Shown here: positions 48,958-58,368 of the stretch, piece after piece
How the letters are laid out: each line of letters opens with the position of its first letter
Position numbering within the stretch: the stretch's first letter is position 1
Assembly (NCBI RefSeq): GCF_011043735.1
Contig: NZ_JAAKGV010000006.1
Location: 124,001-188,000 of the forward strand
Source of the DNA: Methylobacterium sp. DB0501
Lineage (GTDB): Bacteria; Pseudomonadota; Alphaproteobacteria; Rhizobiales; Beijerinckiaceae
DNA: 64,000 nt
Direction of reading: 5' to 3'
The notes under the pieces: model-generated
Told to the model about the DNA's origin: nothing
What the model saw: the letters and a program-made list of their open reading frames with translations, nothing else
The model's database searches: none
Made by a program: the position numbers and the translations under genes

Positions 48958-49821
48958 TCAATCCGTGAACACCACCGTCTTGCGGCCGTTGGCGATCACC
49001 CGGTCCTCCAGGACGTAGCGGACGGCACGGGCCAGCACCCGGCGCTCGATGTCGCGGCCCTTGCGCACGAGGTCGTCGGGGGTGTCGCGGTGCGAGATGC
49101 GCTCGACGTCCTGCTCGATGATCGGCCCCTCGTCGAGGTCGCCGGTGACGAGGTGCGAGGTGGCGCCGATCAGCTTCACGCCGCGCTCATGCGCCTGGTG
49201 GTAGGGCCGGGCGCCCTTGAAGCCGGGCAGGAACGAGTGGTGGATGTTGATGCAGCGGCCCGCGAGCTTCTGCGACAGGTCGTCCGACAGGATCTGCATG
49301 TAGCGGGCGAGCACGACCAGCTCGGCGCCGGTCTCCTCGACGAGGCGCCACAGGGCGGCTTCCTGCTGCGGCTTGGTGTCGGGCGTGATCGGCAGGTGGT
49401 GGAACGGCACCCCGGCGAGGTCGGCCGCGCCGTAGATCTCGCGCGGGTAGTTCGACACCACGGCGCAGACCTCCATCGGCAATTCGCCGATGCGCCAGCG
49501 GTAGATGAGGTCGTTGAGGCAGTGGTCGAAGCGCGAGACCAGCAGCATCACGCGCCGCCGCTCGGCCCGGTCGCGCAAGGTCCAGTCCATGCCGAAGCGC
49601 TGCGCCACGCCGGAGAAGCCCTCGGCCAGCGCGTCCCGCCCCGGCTCGCCCCGGACCGGGTTGAACACGATGCGCATGAAGAAGCGGCCGGTCTCGACGT
49701 CGTCGAATTGCTGCGCGTCGAGGATGTTGCAGCCGGCCGCGAACAGGTAGGCCGACACGCCGGCCACGATCCCCGGGACGTTGGTGCAGGAGAGGGAGAG
49801 GACGTAGGAGGGGGTGGTCAT
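48958..49821 (-). CDS. purU: Formyltetrahydrofolate deformylase
   Basis: Hydrolyses 10-formyl-THF to formate and THF, balancing the C1 pool, which is important in methylotrophs. 287 residues: an N-terminal ACT domain ([20 protein letters not shown]) followed by the formyltransferase domain with [19 protein letters not shown] and [16 protein letters not shown], carrying the Asn, His and Asp of the active site. It lies 36 bases after the methyltransferase gene on the same strand, so it is probably the last gene of the operon beginning with the ABC-F ATPase. Confidence 0.96.
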   Translation of the reverse strand: MTTPSYVLSLSCTNVPGIVAGVSAYLFAAGCNILDAQQFDDVETGRFFMRIVFNPVRGEPGRDALAEGFSGVAQRFGMDWTLRDRAERRRVMLLVSRFDHCLNDLIYRWRIGELPMEVCAVVSNYPREIYGAADLAGVPFHHLPITPDTKPQQEAALWRLVEETGAELVVLARYMQILSDDLSQKLAGRCINIHHSFLPGFKGARPYHQAHERGVKLIGATSHLVTGDLDEGPIIEQDVERISHRDTPDDLVRKGRDIERRVLARAVRYVLEDRVIANGRKTVVFTD

Positions 49822-49857
49822 GGGGGCTCGGTGCCGAAACGAAGACAGGGCTCCGCC

Positions 49858-50499
49858 CTATGCGATCGTCCCGGGCGCGTGAAGCCCCTGCGCCTCGTCC
49901 CTGACGAAGGCGACCCGGTCCCAGGTCACGCCGGGCCGGCGGAGCTGGGCATCCTCGTCCGTCCGGCACAGGAGGCAGCGCAGGCCGTGCTCGCGGGCGA
50001 GGTCGATCGTCTCGGACGCGGACACGTCGAACATCCGGCGCCCCGGCGGCACCGGGCCGTGGCGCAGCGACAGCGCCATCACGCCCCCGATCCGCACCAG
50101 GGCGGCGAGGCGCGACATGGCACGCCGCCGCTCGGCCTCGTCGAGATGCATCCAGACGGCGGTGAGCATCACGACGTCGAAGGCGTCGGCGAGGGCGGCG
50201 AGGTCCGGCAGGCCGTCATCCAGCCACGCGATCAGCGGGGACGGGTGCAGGACGGCCGCCTGCCGGCGCAGCTCGGGTGTCGGCTCGACGGCCGTCACCC
50301 GGTAGCCGAGGGCGGCGAAGCCGGCCGCGTCGCGCCCGGTCCCGGCGCCGATATCGAGGACATGGGCCGGCGGTGCCGGCAGCAGCGGCAGGATCGCCGC
50401 ATGGATGTCCGAGAAGGCGATGCTCTCGTAGCGCGAGACCAGCGCCTCGGCCTCGGCGGCGTAGCCGGCGGTGCCGGGGAGAGGGCTGCCGTCCGTCAC
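49858..50499 (-). CDS. Class I SAM-dependent methyltransferase
   Basis: 213 residues from a GTG at 50499 that overlaps the stop of the ABC-F gene (GTGA). Motif I HVLDIGAGTGRDAAGFAALG is near residue 50, with VTAVEPTPELRRQA (acidic strand end), FDVVMLTAVWMHLDEAERRR (post-II region) and IGGVMALSLRHGP (motif III-like). The pattern is that of small-molecule methyltransferases of the UbiE/tellurite-resistance kind. Substrate unknown. Translational coupling to a ribosome-associated ATPase might suggest a translation link, but no target motif is visible. Confidence 0.87.
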   Translation of the reverse strand: MTDGSPLPGTAGYAAEAEALVSRYESIAFSDIHAAILPLLPAPPAHVLDIGAGTGRDAAGFAALGYRVTAVEPTPELRRQAAVLHPSPLIAWLDDGLPDLAALADAFDVVMLTAVWMHLDEAERRRAMSRLAALVRIGGVMALSLRHGPVPPGRRMFDVSASETIDLAREHGLRCLLCRTDEDAQLRRPGVTWDRVAFVRDEAQGLHAPGTIA

Positions 50500-52364
50500 G
50501 CCTCCGCCTCCAGTTCCCCGCTCACCTCCAGCCACTCCTCCTCGGCGGTTCCCAGAGCCGAGGCGGCCTCGGCCCGCATGCGGGCGAGCTCGCCGGCCTT
50601 GGCGGCGTCGGTGCGGAAGGCGGTGCCGTCGGCGAGCGCGGCGTCGATCTTGGCGATGGCGGCGGAGAGCTTCGCCATCCGCGCCTCGACCGCCTCGAGC
50701 TTGCGGCGCAACGGCGCCAGGGCCGCCCGGCGCTCGGCATTGGAGCGGCGCTCCACCGCCTTCGCGCCGCCGGTCGATTCCGGCGTCTTCGCGGTGTCCG
50801 TCTCCGGGCCGGCCAGCACCAGGCGGCGGTAATCGTCCATGTCGCCGTCGAAGGGCTTCACGGTGCCGTTGCGCACGAGCCAGAGCCGGTCGGCGCAGGC
50901 CTCGACCAGGAAGCGGTCGTGGCTCACCAGGATCACCGCGCCCTCGTAGTCGTTGATCGCCTCGACGAGGGCCTGGCGGCTCTCGATGTCGAGGTGGTTG
51001 GTCGGCTCGTCGAGGATCAGGAGGTGGGGGCCGTTGAAGGCGGCGAGCCCCATCAGGAGCCGTGCCTTCTCGCCGCCGGAAAGCTGCGAGACCGGCGTAT
51101 CGGCCTTGTGGCCGGGGAATCCGAGGCGGGCCGCCGCCGCGCGGGCCTTGGCTTCGGGCACGTCCGGCATCAGCTCGCGGACATGGGCGTAGGCGCTCTC
51201 GGCCGGGCGCAGCTCGTCGAGCTGGTGCTGGGCGAAATAGGCGACGTTCATCTTGCCCCAGCGCCGCACCTCGCCGGAGAGAGGCTCCAGCCGCCCGCCG
51301 ATGAGCTTGCAGAAGGTCGACTTGCCGTTGCCGTTGGCGCCGAGCAGCGCCACCCGGTCGTCGGGGGCGAGCGTCAGGTTGAGGCCCGTCAGCACCGTGC
51401 GGTCGGGATAGCCGGCCTGGACCCGCTCCATCGCGACCAGCGGCGGGGAGAGGGCGCGCTCCGGGCTCGGCAGGTGGATCACCGGCACGTCGTCCTCGAT
51501 CAAGGCCGCGATCGGCTCCATCTTGGCCAGCCGCTTCATCCGCGACTGGGCCTGGCGCGCCTTGGTCGCCTTGGCCTTGAAGCGGTCGACGAAGCTCTGG
51601 AGATGGGCGCGCTCGGCCTCCTGCTTCACCCGCGCCTTGGCCTGGAGCATGCGCTTCTCGGCGAGCTGGCGGGCAAACGAGGTGTAGCCGCCGCGGTAGA
51701 GCGTGGTCTTGCCGCGATCGAGGTGGAGGATGTGGTCGACCGAGGTGTCGAGGAGATCCCGGTCGTGGCTGATGATCAGCGCGGTGCGGGGATAGCGCTC
51801 CAGATAGTCGTAGAGCCAGAGCGTGCCCTCGATGTCGAGGTAGTTGGTCGGCTCGTCGAGCAGCAGCAGGTCCGGCTCGGAGAACAGCACGGCGGCGAGG
51901 GCCACCCGCATCCGCCAGCCGCCGGAGAAGTCGGAGCAGGGCCTCCCCTGCGCCTCCGCGTCGAAGCCGAGGCCGTGCAGGATCGCGGCGGCCCGGGCGG
52001 GGGCCGAATGGGCGTCGATGTCGACGAGCCGCGTCTCGATCTCGGCCCGGCGCAAGCCGTCGGCGGTCTCGGCCTCCTCCATGAGGCGCGTGCGCTCGGT
52101 GTCGGCGGCGAGCACCACCGCGTGCAGGGTCTCGGGGCCGGCCGGCGCCTCCTGCGCCACGCCGCCGATCCGCGTGCCCTTCGGCAGGCCGATCGTGCCG
52201 CCCTCCGTGGGGATCTCGCCCTGGATGATCCGGAACAGGGTGGTCTTGCCGGCGCCGTTGCGCCCGACGATCCCGACCCGCGCCCGCTCGGGCAGGGCGA
52301 AGCCGGCTTGGTCGAGGATCAGGCGGTCGCCGATCCGGTAGGTGAGGTCGTTCACGCGGAGCAT
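50496..52364 (-). CDS. ABC-F family ATPase (YheS-like)
   Basis: 622 residues with two ABC domains and no membrane segments, so a ribosome-associated translation factor of the ABC-F class. Domain 1: GRNGAGKTTLFR, FSGGWRMRVALA, LLLLDEPTNYLD. The linker region is rich in basic residues (KAKATKARQAQSRMKRLAKM), the P-site tRNA interaction motif area. Domain 2: GANGNGKSTFCK, LSGGEKARLLMGL, LLILDEPTNHLD. A C-terminal coiled-coil (~560-620) follows, as in YheS/Uup. First gene of a three-gene operon with a methyltransferase and purU. Confidence 0.93.
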   Translation of the reverse strand: MLRVNDLTYRIGDRLILDQAGFALPERARVGIVGRNGAGKTTLFRIIQGEIPTEGGTIGLPKGTRIGGVAQEAPAGPETLHAVVLAADTERTRLMEEAETADGLRRAEIETRLVDIDAHSAPARAAAILHGLGFDAEAQGRPCSDFSGGWRMRVALAAVLFSEPDLLLLDEPTNYLDIEGTLWLYDYLERYPRTALIISHDRDLLDTSVDHILHLDRGKTTLYRGGYTSFARQLAEKRMLQAKARVKQEAERAHLQSFVDRFKAKATKARQAQSRMKRLAKMEPIAALIEDDVPVIHLPSPERALSPPLVAMERVQAGYPDRTVLTGLNLTLAPDDRVALLGANGNGKSTFCKLIGGRLEPLSGEVRRWGKMNVAYFAQHQLDELRPAESAYAHVRELMPDVPEAKARAAAARLGFPGHKADTPVSQLSGGEKARLLMGLAAFNGPHLLILDEPTNHLDIESRQALVEAINDYEGAVILVSHDRFLVEACADRLWLVRNGTVKPFDGDMDDYRRLVLAGPETDTAKTPESTGGAKAVERRSNAERRAALAPLRRKLEAVEARMAKLSAAIAKIDAALADGTAFRTDAAKAGELARMRAEAASALGTAEEEWLEVSGELEAEA

Positions 52365-52462
52365 GGCGGCGTTGTGGGGGCGGCGGGCACCGGAGGCAAG
52401 GGCGGAAAGGCAAGCGGCGCCCGTGTTGACAGCGCCGCCCCCCGCACCGTGTAAGCGAAACC

Positions 52463-53818
52463 ATGATGCCCGAGCCCGGACCCGCGATGACGCTCCCCTC
52501 CGAGACCTTGAGCGCGCTCCTCTCCGGGCGCCGCGCCCTGATCGGCATCGTCGGCCTCGGCTATGTCGGGTTGCCGCTGGCGCTGGCCGCGCTCCGGGCC
52601 GGATTCCCGGTGCTCGGCTTCGACGTCGATCCGGGCCGCGTCGCGGCGCTCAACCGGGGCGAGGGGACGTTCCACCACATCCCGGGCGAGCCCTTGAGCG
52701 ACGCGCTCGCGGCCGGCACCTTCGCGGCCACCGGCGACATGGCGCGCTTGTCCGAGCCCGACGCGGTGCTGATCTGCGTGCCGACGCCGCTCACCCGCCA
52801 CCGCGAGCCCGACCTGTCCTACGTCGAGGCGACGGCGCGCGCCATCGCGGCCGTGCTGCGGCCGGGCCAGCTCGTGGTGCTCGAATCGACCACCTATCCG
52901 GGCACCACCGACGAGGTGATGCGGCCGATCCTCGAAGCCGGCGGCCTGCGCTCGGGCACCGATTTCTTCCTCGCCTACTCGCCGGAGCGCGAGGATCCGG
53001 GCAACGACCAGTTCGACACCGCCCGCATCCCCAAGGTGGTGGGGGCGGACGACGACGCCGCCCGCGCGCTGGCGGAGGCGCTCTACGGTGCCCTGGTGGT
53101 GCGCACCGTCCCGGTCTCGTCGGCGGCCGCGGCGGAGGCCGTGAAGCTCACGGAGAACATCTTCCGGTCGGTCAACATCGCCCTCGTGAACGAACTGAAG
53201 CTCGTCTACGACGCGATGGGGATCGACGTCTGGGAGGTGATCCAGGCGGCGGCCACCAAGCCCTTCGGCTTCATGCCGTTCCAGCCCGGGCCGGGTCTCG
53301 GGGGCCACTGCATCCCGATCGATCCGTTCTACCTCGCCTGGAAGGCGCGGGAATTCGACGTGCCGGCCCGGTTCGTGGAGCTGGCCGGCGAGGTCAATAC
53401 GCGGATGCCCTACCACGTGGTCGAGCGCCTGGCGGCGGCGGTGGACCGCACGGGCCGGGCCTTCTCGGGCGCGACGGTGCTGGTCCTGGGGCTGGCCTAC
53501 AAGCGCAACGTCGAGGATACCCGCGAGAGCCCGGCCCTCAAGCTGATCCGGCTGATCGAGGCGCGGGGGGCGAGGGCGCTCTACCACGACCCCCTGGTGC
53601 CGGTGCTGCCGGCGACCCGCGAGCATCCGGAGCTGGCCGGGCGGCGCTCGGAGCCCCTGACGGCCGAGACCCTGCGCGCCGTCGACGCGGTGCTGATCGC
53701 CACCGATCACGACGGCGTCGATTACGGGCTGGTGGCGCGCGAAGCCCGGCTCGTCGTCGACACCCGCAACGTCATGGCGCGGCATGGACTAACGGGTGCG
53801 ACGATCGTGAAGGCGTAA
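52463..53818 (+). CDS. UDP-N-acetylhexosamine 6-dehydrogenase family
   Basis: 451 residues of the UDP-glucose/UDP-GlcNAc/UDP-ManNAc dehydrogenase family. NAD-binding motif GIVGLGYVGLPLALAALR near residue 30; VLESTTYPGTTDEVM; SPEREDPGND; the KLTENIFRSVNIALVNELK helix; the catalytic cysteine in GLGGHCIPIDPFYLAWK near 280; and LAYKRNVEDTRESPALKL near 350. The SPERxDPGN form and the longer N-terminus point to UDP-GlcNAc or ManNAc as substrate (WbpA/WecC type) rather than UDP-glucose. Likely feeds surface polysaccharide synthesis. ATG at 52463, with a second ATG one codon later. Confidence 0.9.
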   Translation: MMPEPGPAMTLPSETLSALLSGRRALIGIVGLGYVGLPLALAALRAGFPVLGFDVDPGRVAALNRGEGTFHHIPGEPLSDALAAGTFAATGDMARLSEPDAVLICVPTPLTRHREPDLSYVEATARAIAAVLRPGQLVVLESTTYPGTTDEVMRPILEAGGLRSGTDFFLAYSPEREDPGNDQFDTARIPKVVGADDDAARALAEALYGALVVRTVPVSSAAAAEAVKLTENIFRSVNIALVNELKLVYDAMGIDVWEVIQAAATKPFGFMPFQPGPGLGGHCIPIDPFYLAWKAREFDVPARFVELAGEVNTRMPYHVVERLAAAVDRTGRAFSGATVLVLGLAYKRNVEDTRESPALKLIRLIEARGARALYHDPLVPVLPATREHPELAGRRSEPLTAETLRAVDAVLIATDHDGVDYGLVAREARLVVDTRNVMARHGLTGATIVKA

Positions 53819-53945
53819 AGCCGGAAAAACCGCGGGCTTTCCGGTACATGACCCCGATGCAAGCCCGTCCGTGCCTTGGCGAGCGCGGCCGCGCCGGGCT
53901 AAGAACGCGGGGCAACGCCGCGCGCGCGGGGGTCGAGGGCAGCAG

Positions 53946-54632
53946 ATGGGTCGGCTCGCAGGGTTTCCCTTCTTCAAGGATGCGGGCGTCGACCTGACCT
54001 CCTACGAATCGCGCTGCATCTGGCGCCGGTTCGACGCCAACGAGATCCTGGTCGATTTCGACGACGCCTCGACCGACGTCTACCTGCTCGCCTCCGGCGA
54101 GGTGCGAATCCTCAACCGGACGCAATCCGGCAAGGAGGTGATCCTGGGCGAGATGCGGGCCGGCGAGTTCTTCGGCGAGCTGGCCGCCATCGACGGGGTC
54201 AGCCGCTCGGCCAACGTCACGGCGCTGACCCGCGGCGAGCTCTGCGTGGTGCCGGCCGCCGTCTTCCGCGGGATCGTCTTCGCTGCCCCCCCGATCGCCG
54301 ACCGGCTGCTGCGGCTGCTCGCCAAGCGGGTGCGGATGCTCAACGCCCGGCTGATGGAGCACGCGGTCCTCGACCTGCGCCACCGCCTCTACGCCGAGCT
54401 CTTGCGCCTCTCGGCGCCGCGGCCCGGCACCGAGGGCGAGCGCGCCGTGAGCCCGCCGCCCTACCACCACGTGCTCGCCGCCCGCATCGGCTGCCGCCGC
54501 GAGCAGGTGACGCGGGAATTCACCGTGATGGCCCAGGAAGGCCTGGTCGACCGCACCCGCGGCGCGCTGATCCTGCGCCGGCCGGACATTCTGGAGGCCA
54601 GGGTGGCGGAGGCGCTGCGGGAGGATTCGTGA
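53946..54632 (+). CDS. Crp/Fnr family transcriptional regulator
   Basis: 228 residues from the ATG at 53946, chosen because the family-like sequence begins GRLAGFPFFKDAG. The cyclic-nucleotide-binding-like beta-barrel covers ~25-130 (ILNRTQSGKEVILGEMRAGE, FFGELAAIDGVSRSANVTAL). The dimerisation helix is VRMLNARLMEHAVLDL. The C-terminal winged helix includes VLAARIGCRREQVTREFTVM. No FNR-type cysteine cluster, so not an iron-sulfur sensor; the ligand could be cAMP or none. The regulator has no obvious adjacent target. Confidence 0.9.
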   Translation: MGRLAGFPFFKDAGVDLTSYESRCIWRRFDANEILVDFDDASTDVYLLASGEVRILNRTQSGKEVILGEMRAGEFFGELAAIDGVSRSANVTALTRGELCVVPAAVFRGIVFAAPPIADRLLRLLAKRVRMLNARLMEHAVLDLRHRLYAELLRLSAPRPGTEGERAVSPPPYHHVLAARIGCRREQVTREFTVMAQEGLVDRTRGALILRRPDILEARVAEALREDS

Positions 54633-54745
54633 GGCGCCGCGGACCGGTCGGCTTGACCTGAGGAAAAGCTCACGGCGATGATGCTCGCCAGACCCGCTGC
54701 AGACCTGAATCGGGATCGGGCAGGCGCCTCGCGGCGGAGAGGGGC

Positions 54746-55462
54746 ATGATCGTGCAGGCCTGCCTGAACGGTGCGCGGCCCCGGAGCTACCATCCGGGAC
54801 TTCCCGTCACGCCGGACGACATGGCGCGGCAGGGGGCCGCCTGCGTCGCCGCGGGCGCCGCCGAGTTGCACGTCCATCCCCGCGCGGCCGACGGTCGCGA
54901 GAGCCTCGCGGCCGTCGACGAAACCATCGCGGCCCTGCGCCTCGCCTGCCCCGGGACGCTCGTCGGAGTGTCGACCGGAGCGTGGATCGAGGGGTCGGAG
55001 GACGAGACCCGCCGCTGCATCGCGACGTGGCGGGAGCGTCCCGATTACGCCTCGGTCAACCTCTCGGAGCGGGATGCCCCCGCGGTGATGGACGCGCTGG
55101 ACCGCATCGGCGTCCGGGTCGAGGCCGGCCTGGCGACGGCTGCGGATGCCCGCCGGTTCCTGACCCTGCCGGGGCGCCACCGCGTGCTTCGCCTCCTGAT
55201 CGAGATCGACGAGCAGGACCTCCGGGCGGCTCACGCAATGGTCGAGGACATCGCATCGATCCTGGCGCGGGGCGATGCGCGCCGTCCGATCCTGCTCCAC
55301 GGCTTCGACGCGACCGTCTGGCCCCTCGCGGAGCTTGCCTTCGCGCGGCGCTGGTCGACGCGCGTCGGGCTCGAGGATGGCCGGCATTGTCCCGATGGAT
55401 CCGTGGCGCCGGACAACGTGGCGCTCGTCGCCTCGGCCGTCCGGATGCTTCGCCGATCCTGA
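54746..55462 (+). CDS. BKACE family beta-keto acid cleavage enzyme
   Basis: 238 residues with a GGAG ribosome-binding site. The TIM-barrel BKACE (DUF849) signatures are MIVQACLNGARP at the N-terminus, GAAELHVHPRAADGRESLA (zinc-binding H-x-H), VGVSTGAWIEG, and VGLEDGRHCPDGSVAPDNVA at the end. It is shorter than the usual ~270-300, mainly from trimmed loops. The family condenses a beta-keto acid with acetyl-CoA after cleavage, as in lysine fermentation (Kce). The specific substrate is unknown. Confidence 0.87.
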   Translation: MIVQACLNGARPRSYHPGLPVTPDDMARQGAACVAAGAAELHVHPRAADGRESLAAVDETIAALRLACPGTLVGVSTGAWIEGSEDETRRCIATWRERPDYASVNLSERDAPAVMDALDRIGVRVEAGLATAADARRFLTLPGRHRVLRLLIEIDEQDLRAAHAMVEDIASILARGDARRPILLHGFDATVWPLAELAFARRWSTRVGLEDGRHCPDGSVAPDNVALVASAVRMLRRS

Positions 55463-55505
55463 TCCGCATCGAACGGCGTATCGGCTCGAGAGCGGTGGAT
55501 GCCCT

Positions 55506-56981
55506 TCACAGGGCGGTACCGCCCGGACCCAGATCCTCATCCTCCGCCCCCAAAGCCTCCGCGAGCCGCACCGCCGCCGCGGCAAGCTCCTGCGGGCGGC
55601 AGGACGCGAAGCCGAGGAGCAGGCCGGTCCGGTCGGCCGGTCCTGCGTAGAGCCGGGACAGGGGCAGCACGTCGAGGCCGCATCGGGTGGCGCGGGCCGC
55701 CACCGCAACGTCGTCGCTCCCGTCGCGCAGGGTCGCGAGGAGTTGCAGCCCGCCCGCCGGGGCCGCGACGTCCAGCCGGTCGGCGCAATGCTCGCGGAGG
55801 GCGGCGACGAGCCGGTCGCGCCGCTCGCGGTAGAGCCGGCGCATCCGGCGCACATGGGCGCGATAATGCCCGCGCCGGAGGAACAGGGCGAGCGCGTCCT
55901 GGACGGGCGAGGCGGCGAACAGGCCGACCTGCCGCTGGGCGGCGAGCACGGGGGCGAGGAGGGGCCGCGGCACCACCATGGTGCCGATTCGGATCGCCGG
56001 CAGCGTCGCCTTGGAGAAGGTCCCCGCGTAGACGACGCACCCGGCCTCGTCGAGGGCCTGGAGGGCGGGGACCGGCGCGCCGTCGAAGTGGAACTCCCCG
56101 TCGTAATCGTCCTCGACGACAACCGCGCCCGCCGCCGCCGCGAGGCGCAGGAGCCCGCGCCGCCGGGAGAGCGGCATCAGGCTGCCGGTCGGGAACTGGT
56201 GCGAGGGGGTCGTGACGACGAGCTTCGGGCGCGCCCCGTCCTCCGGGAGCGTGAGGCCGCCCGCATCGACCGGGACCGGGCGGATGCGGGCCCGGACCGC
56301 CCGGAGCGCGGCCCGGGATCCCGGATAGCCCGGATCCTCGATCCAGGCCTCGTCGCCCGGATCGAGCAGGATCGCGGCGACCAGCGCCAGGGCGGCGCGG
56401 GCGGTCGGCAGGATCACGACCTGATCGGCCGCCGCCCGCACGCCGCGGGCGGCGGCGAGATGATCGAGCAACGCCGCCTGGAGGGCGGGGCTGTTGGCGA
56501 CGAAGGGCGGGTCGGTCGGGGGGAGGCGGCCGGCCTCGCGCAGGCAGCGGGCCCAGGCGGCGTGCGGGAATTCCCGCGCATCGGAAAATCCGGTGCGGAA
56601 CGGCAGCAGCCCGGCCTCCGGCGGCGCGGCCGGCAGGGCGGCGGCCCAGGTCGAGAGGGCGAGCGGGAGCGAGGGACTTTCCGGCAGGTCCACGCCGCCC
56701 TTGACCGACCCTGGCGCGGGCCCGTCCTGCGCCGCCACGACCGGGCGGCAGCCCTGCCGCACCACGAGGTAGCCTTCCGCCGCCAGCTGGTCCCACGCCG
56801 CCATGACGGTGTTGCGCGAGACGCCGAGATCCTGCGCGAAGCGCCGGCTGGACGGCAGCATCGCGCCGGGCGCCAGCCGGCCCCGGACGATCAGCGCGCG
56901 CAGTTGCGCGGTGAGATCGGCCGACAGGCCGGGTCCGCGGCGCGGATCGAGCGCGACCAGATCGGCGAGGACGGCCACCAT
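55506..56981 (-). CDS. MocR/PdxR-type regulator (GntR HTH fused to aminotransferase)
   Basis: 491 residues from the ATG at 56981, preceded by AAGGA at good spacing; an ATG at 57062 would add 27 residues. The N-terminal GntR winged helix (LTAQLRALIVRGRLAPGAML, SSRRFAQDLGVSRNTVMAAW) is joined to a fold-type-I aminotransferase domain with VVVEDDYDGEFHFDG and the PLP-lysine region in YAGTFSKATLPAIRIG. Such proteins sense PLP or amino acids. It is divergent from the EamA transporter gene with a 92-base gap, a classic regulator-target layout. Confidence 0.92.
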   Translation of the reverse strand: MVAVLADLVALDPRRGPGLSADLTAQLRALIVRGRLAPGAMLPSSRRFAQDLGVSRNTVMAAWDQLAAEGYLVVRQGCRPVVAAQDGPAPGSVKGGVDLPESPSLPLALSTWAAALPAAPPEAGLLPFRTGFSDAREFPHAAWARCLREAGRLPPTDPPFVANSPALQAALLDHLAAARGVRAAADQVVILPTARAALALVAAILLDPGDEAWIEDPGYPGSRAALRAVRARIRPVPVDAGGLTLPEDGARPKLVVTTPSHQFPTGSLMPLSRRRGLLRLAAAAGAVVVEDDYDGEFHFDGAPVPALQALDEAGCVVYAGTFSKATLPAIRIGTMVVPRPLLAPVLAAQRQVGLFAASPVQDALALFLRRGHYRAHVRRMRRLYRERRDRLVAALREHCADRLDVAAPAGGLQLLATLRDGSDDVAVAARATRCGLDVLPLSRLYAGPADRTGLLLGFASCRPQELAAAAVRLAEALGAEDEDLGPGGTAL

Positions 56982-57073
56982 CCGCTGGTCCTTCGAAAAT
57001 GGCGAAAGCGGATCTCGGACGAGGTCCAGCGAGGCCCTATGCCGAGCGGGAACCCGGATCAAGGACCCACGGC

Positions 57074-57964
57074 ATGGCCCCGCCCCTCCCGACCTGCAAG
57101 GCCCTCGCCGTCCTCGCCGTCGTCGTCATCGCCTGGGGCTGCAACTGGTCCTTCACCAAGCTCCTGGTGGCGTCGGTGCCGCCGCTCTGGACCACCGCCC
57201 TGCGCTGCTGGATCGCCTTCGCGGCCGTGCTGGCGGCTCTCTCCGCCTCGGGCCGGCTGGTCCGCCCGCCCCGCGGCGACCTTCCGGCCATCGCCGGGAC
57301 CGGGCTCCTGCACATGGTCGCCTTCTCGGCCCTGACGGGGGCGGGCCTCGCCGTCCTGCCGGCGAGCCAGGCGATCGTGCTCGGCTACACCACCCCGTTC
57401 TGGGTCGCCCTGATGGCGCCGCCGATCCTCGGCGAGCGGCTGGGGCCGAGCGGCCTCGCGGGGGTCGGGCTGGGGCTGGTCGGTCTCGCGGTCCTGCTCA
57501 ACCCGGCCGCCTTCGACTGGGGCCGGGCCGACACGGTGACCGGCTGCGCCCTGGTGCTGGCGGCGTCCCTGGCTTGGGCGGCCAACATCGTGCTGATCCG
57601 GTCGCGGCCCTGGAGCGCCGGCCCGCTCCAGCTCCTGGTCTGGCAGGCCCTGGTGGCAGCCCTGGTCCTGACCGGGCTCGCCCTGTGGCGCGACGGGCCG
57701 CCCCGCTTCGCCTGGACCGGCGAGACCGTGATGCTGCTGCTCCTCAGCAGCCTCGTCGGCACCGTCCTCGGGTACTGGGCGATGGGGATCGTCAACCGGA
57801 GCCTGCCGGCCGTCACCACCGCCCTCGGCCTCACCGCCACGCCGCTGGTCGGCATCGCCTGCGCGGCCCTGCTCCTCGGCGAGCGCATCGATCCGGCGCT
57901 GGCGGCCGCCGCCGGGCTGATCGTGGCGGGGCTCGTCGTCAGCGGGCTGTCGCGGGCGCGGTGA
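57074..57964 (+). CDS. EamA/DMT family transporter
   Basis: 296 residues from the ATG at 57074 with ten hydrophobic helices in two EamA repeats. The first begins AVVVIAWGCNWSFTKLLVAS, and the second EAMA repeat lies after ~residue 150, with IVNRSLPAVTTALGLTATPL near the end. Family members export amino acids and other metabolites. A MocR-type regulator is divergently transcribed next to it and is its likely controller, suggesting export of an amino acid or vitamin-B6-related compound (inference). Confidence 0.9.
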   Translation: MAPPLPTCKALAVLAVVVIAWGCNWSFTKLLVASVPPLWTTALRCWIAFAAVLAALSASGRLVRPPRGDLPAIAGTGLLHMVAFSALTGAGLAVLPASQAIVLGYTTPFWVALMAPPILGERLGPSGLAGVGLGLVGLAVLLNPAAFDWGRADTVTGCALVLAASLAWAANIVLIRSRPWSAGPLQLLVWQALVAALVLTGLALWRDGPPRFAWTGETVMLLLLSSLVGTVLGYWAMGIVNRSLPAVTTALGLTATPLVGIACAALLLGERIDPALAAAAGLIVAGLVVSGLSRAR

Positions 57965-58170
57965 GCCCGCCGGCCCTCCGGATCAGGCGCCGCCCAAGGT
58001 CCGCACCACGCTGCTCCATCAACCCGCCGTCGCGCATCGCGAGGGCGCCGCGGCCCCATTCCTCGGCGGCCTGGATCACGAAGCGGACCGTCCCGCCGAA
58101 CCCGCCCTCGGCGGCGAGCAGCATCGCCGAGTGGCCGTCACGGCCGCAGGCATGACGCGAGCGGCCGGAG
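57965..58170 (-). pseudogene. Remnant of an M20 family amidohydrolase
   Basis: Reading the minus strand from ~58166, the frame gives RHACGRDGHSAMLLAAEGG and then GTVRFVIQAAEEWGRGALAM, closely matching the M20 amidohydrolase core (HACGHDGHTAMLL, then GTVRFIFQPAEE). The metal-ligand His of CGHDGH is Arg here, about eight residues between the two motifs are missing, and no recognisable N- or C-terminal part flanks it. The frame ends at 57939 inside the transporter gene end. A short, decayed fragment of a once larger gene. Confidence 0.75.
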
Positions 58171-58368
58171 GTCCGGGGCGTGGTACGATCACCGGCGGGG
58201 CCGGTGTCGTGCTCGAGCTGCGCCTGCCCGGCATGGCGGAGACGAGGCCTTCACCCGCGCGGCGTTCCACGACGAGCCGGCCTGATCGTCGATCCTGCCG
58301 CTCTCTACGTCATCCAGGGACCGCCGAGGGTGGAGCAACCGTCGAGAACCGGTGAGGGCCGAGCGAGA
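58171..58368. other. Remainder of the gap between the M20 remnant and the TetR gene
   Basis: About 200 bases without a supported gene. It may contain further, unrecognisable decay products of the M20 gene. Confidence 0.4.
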
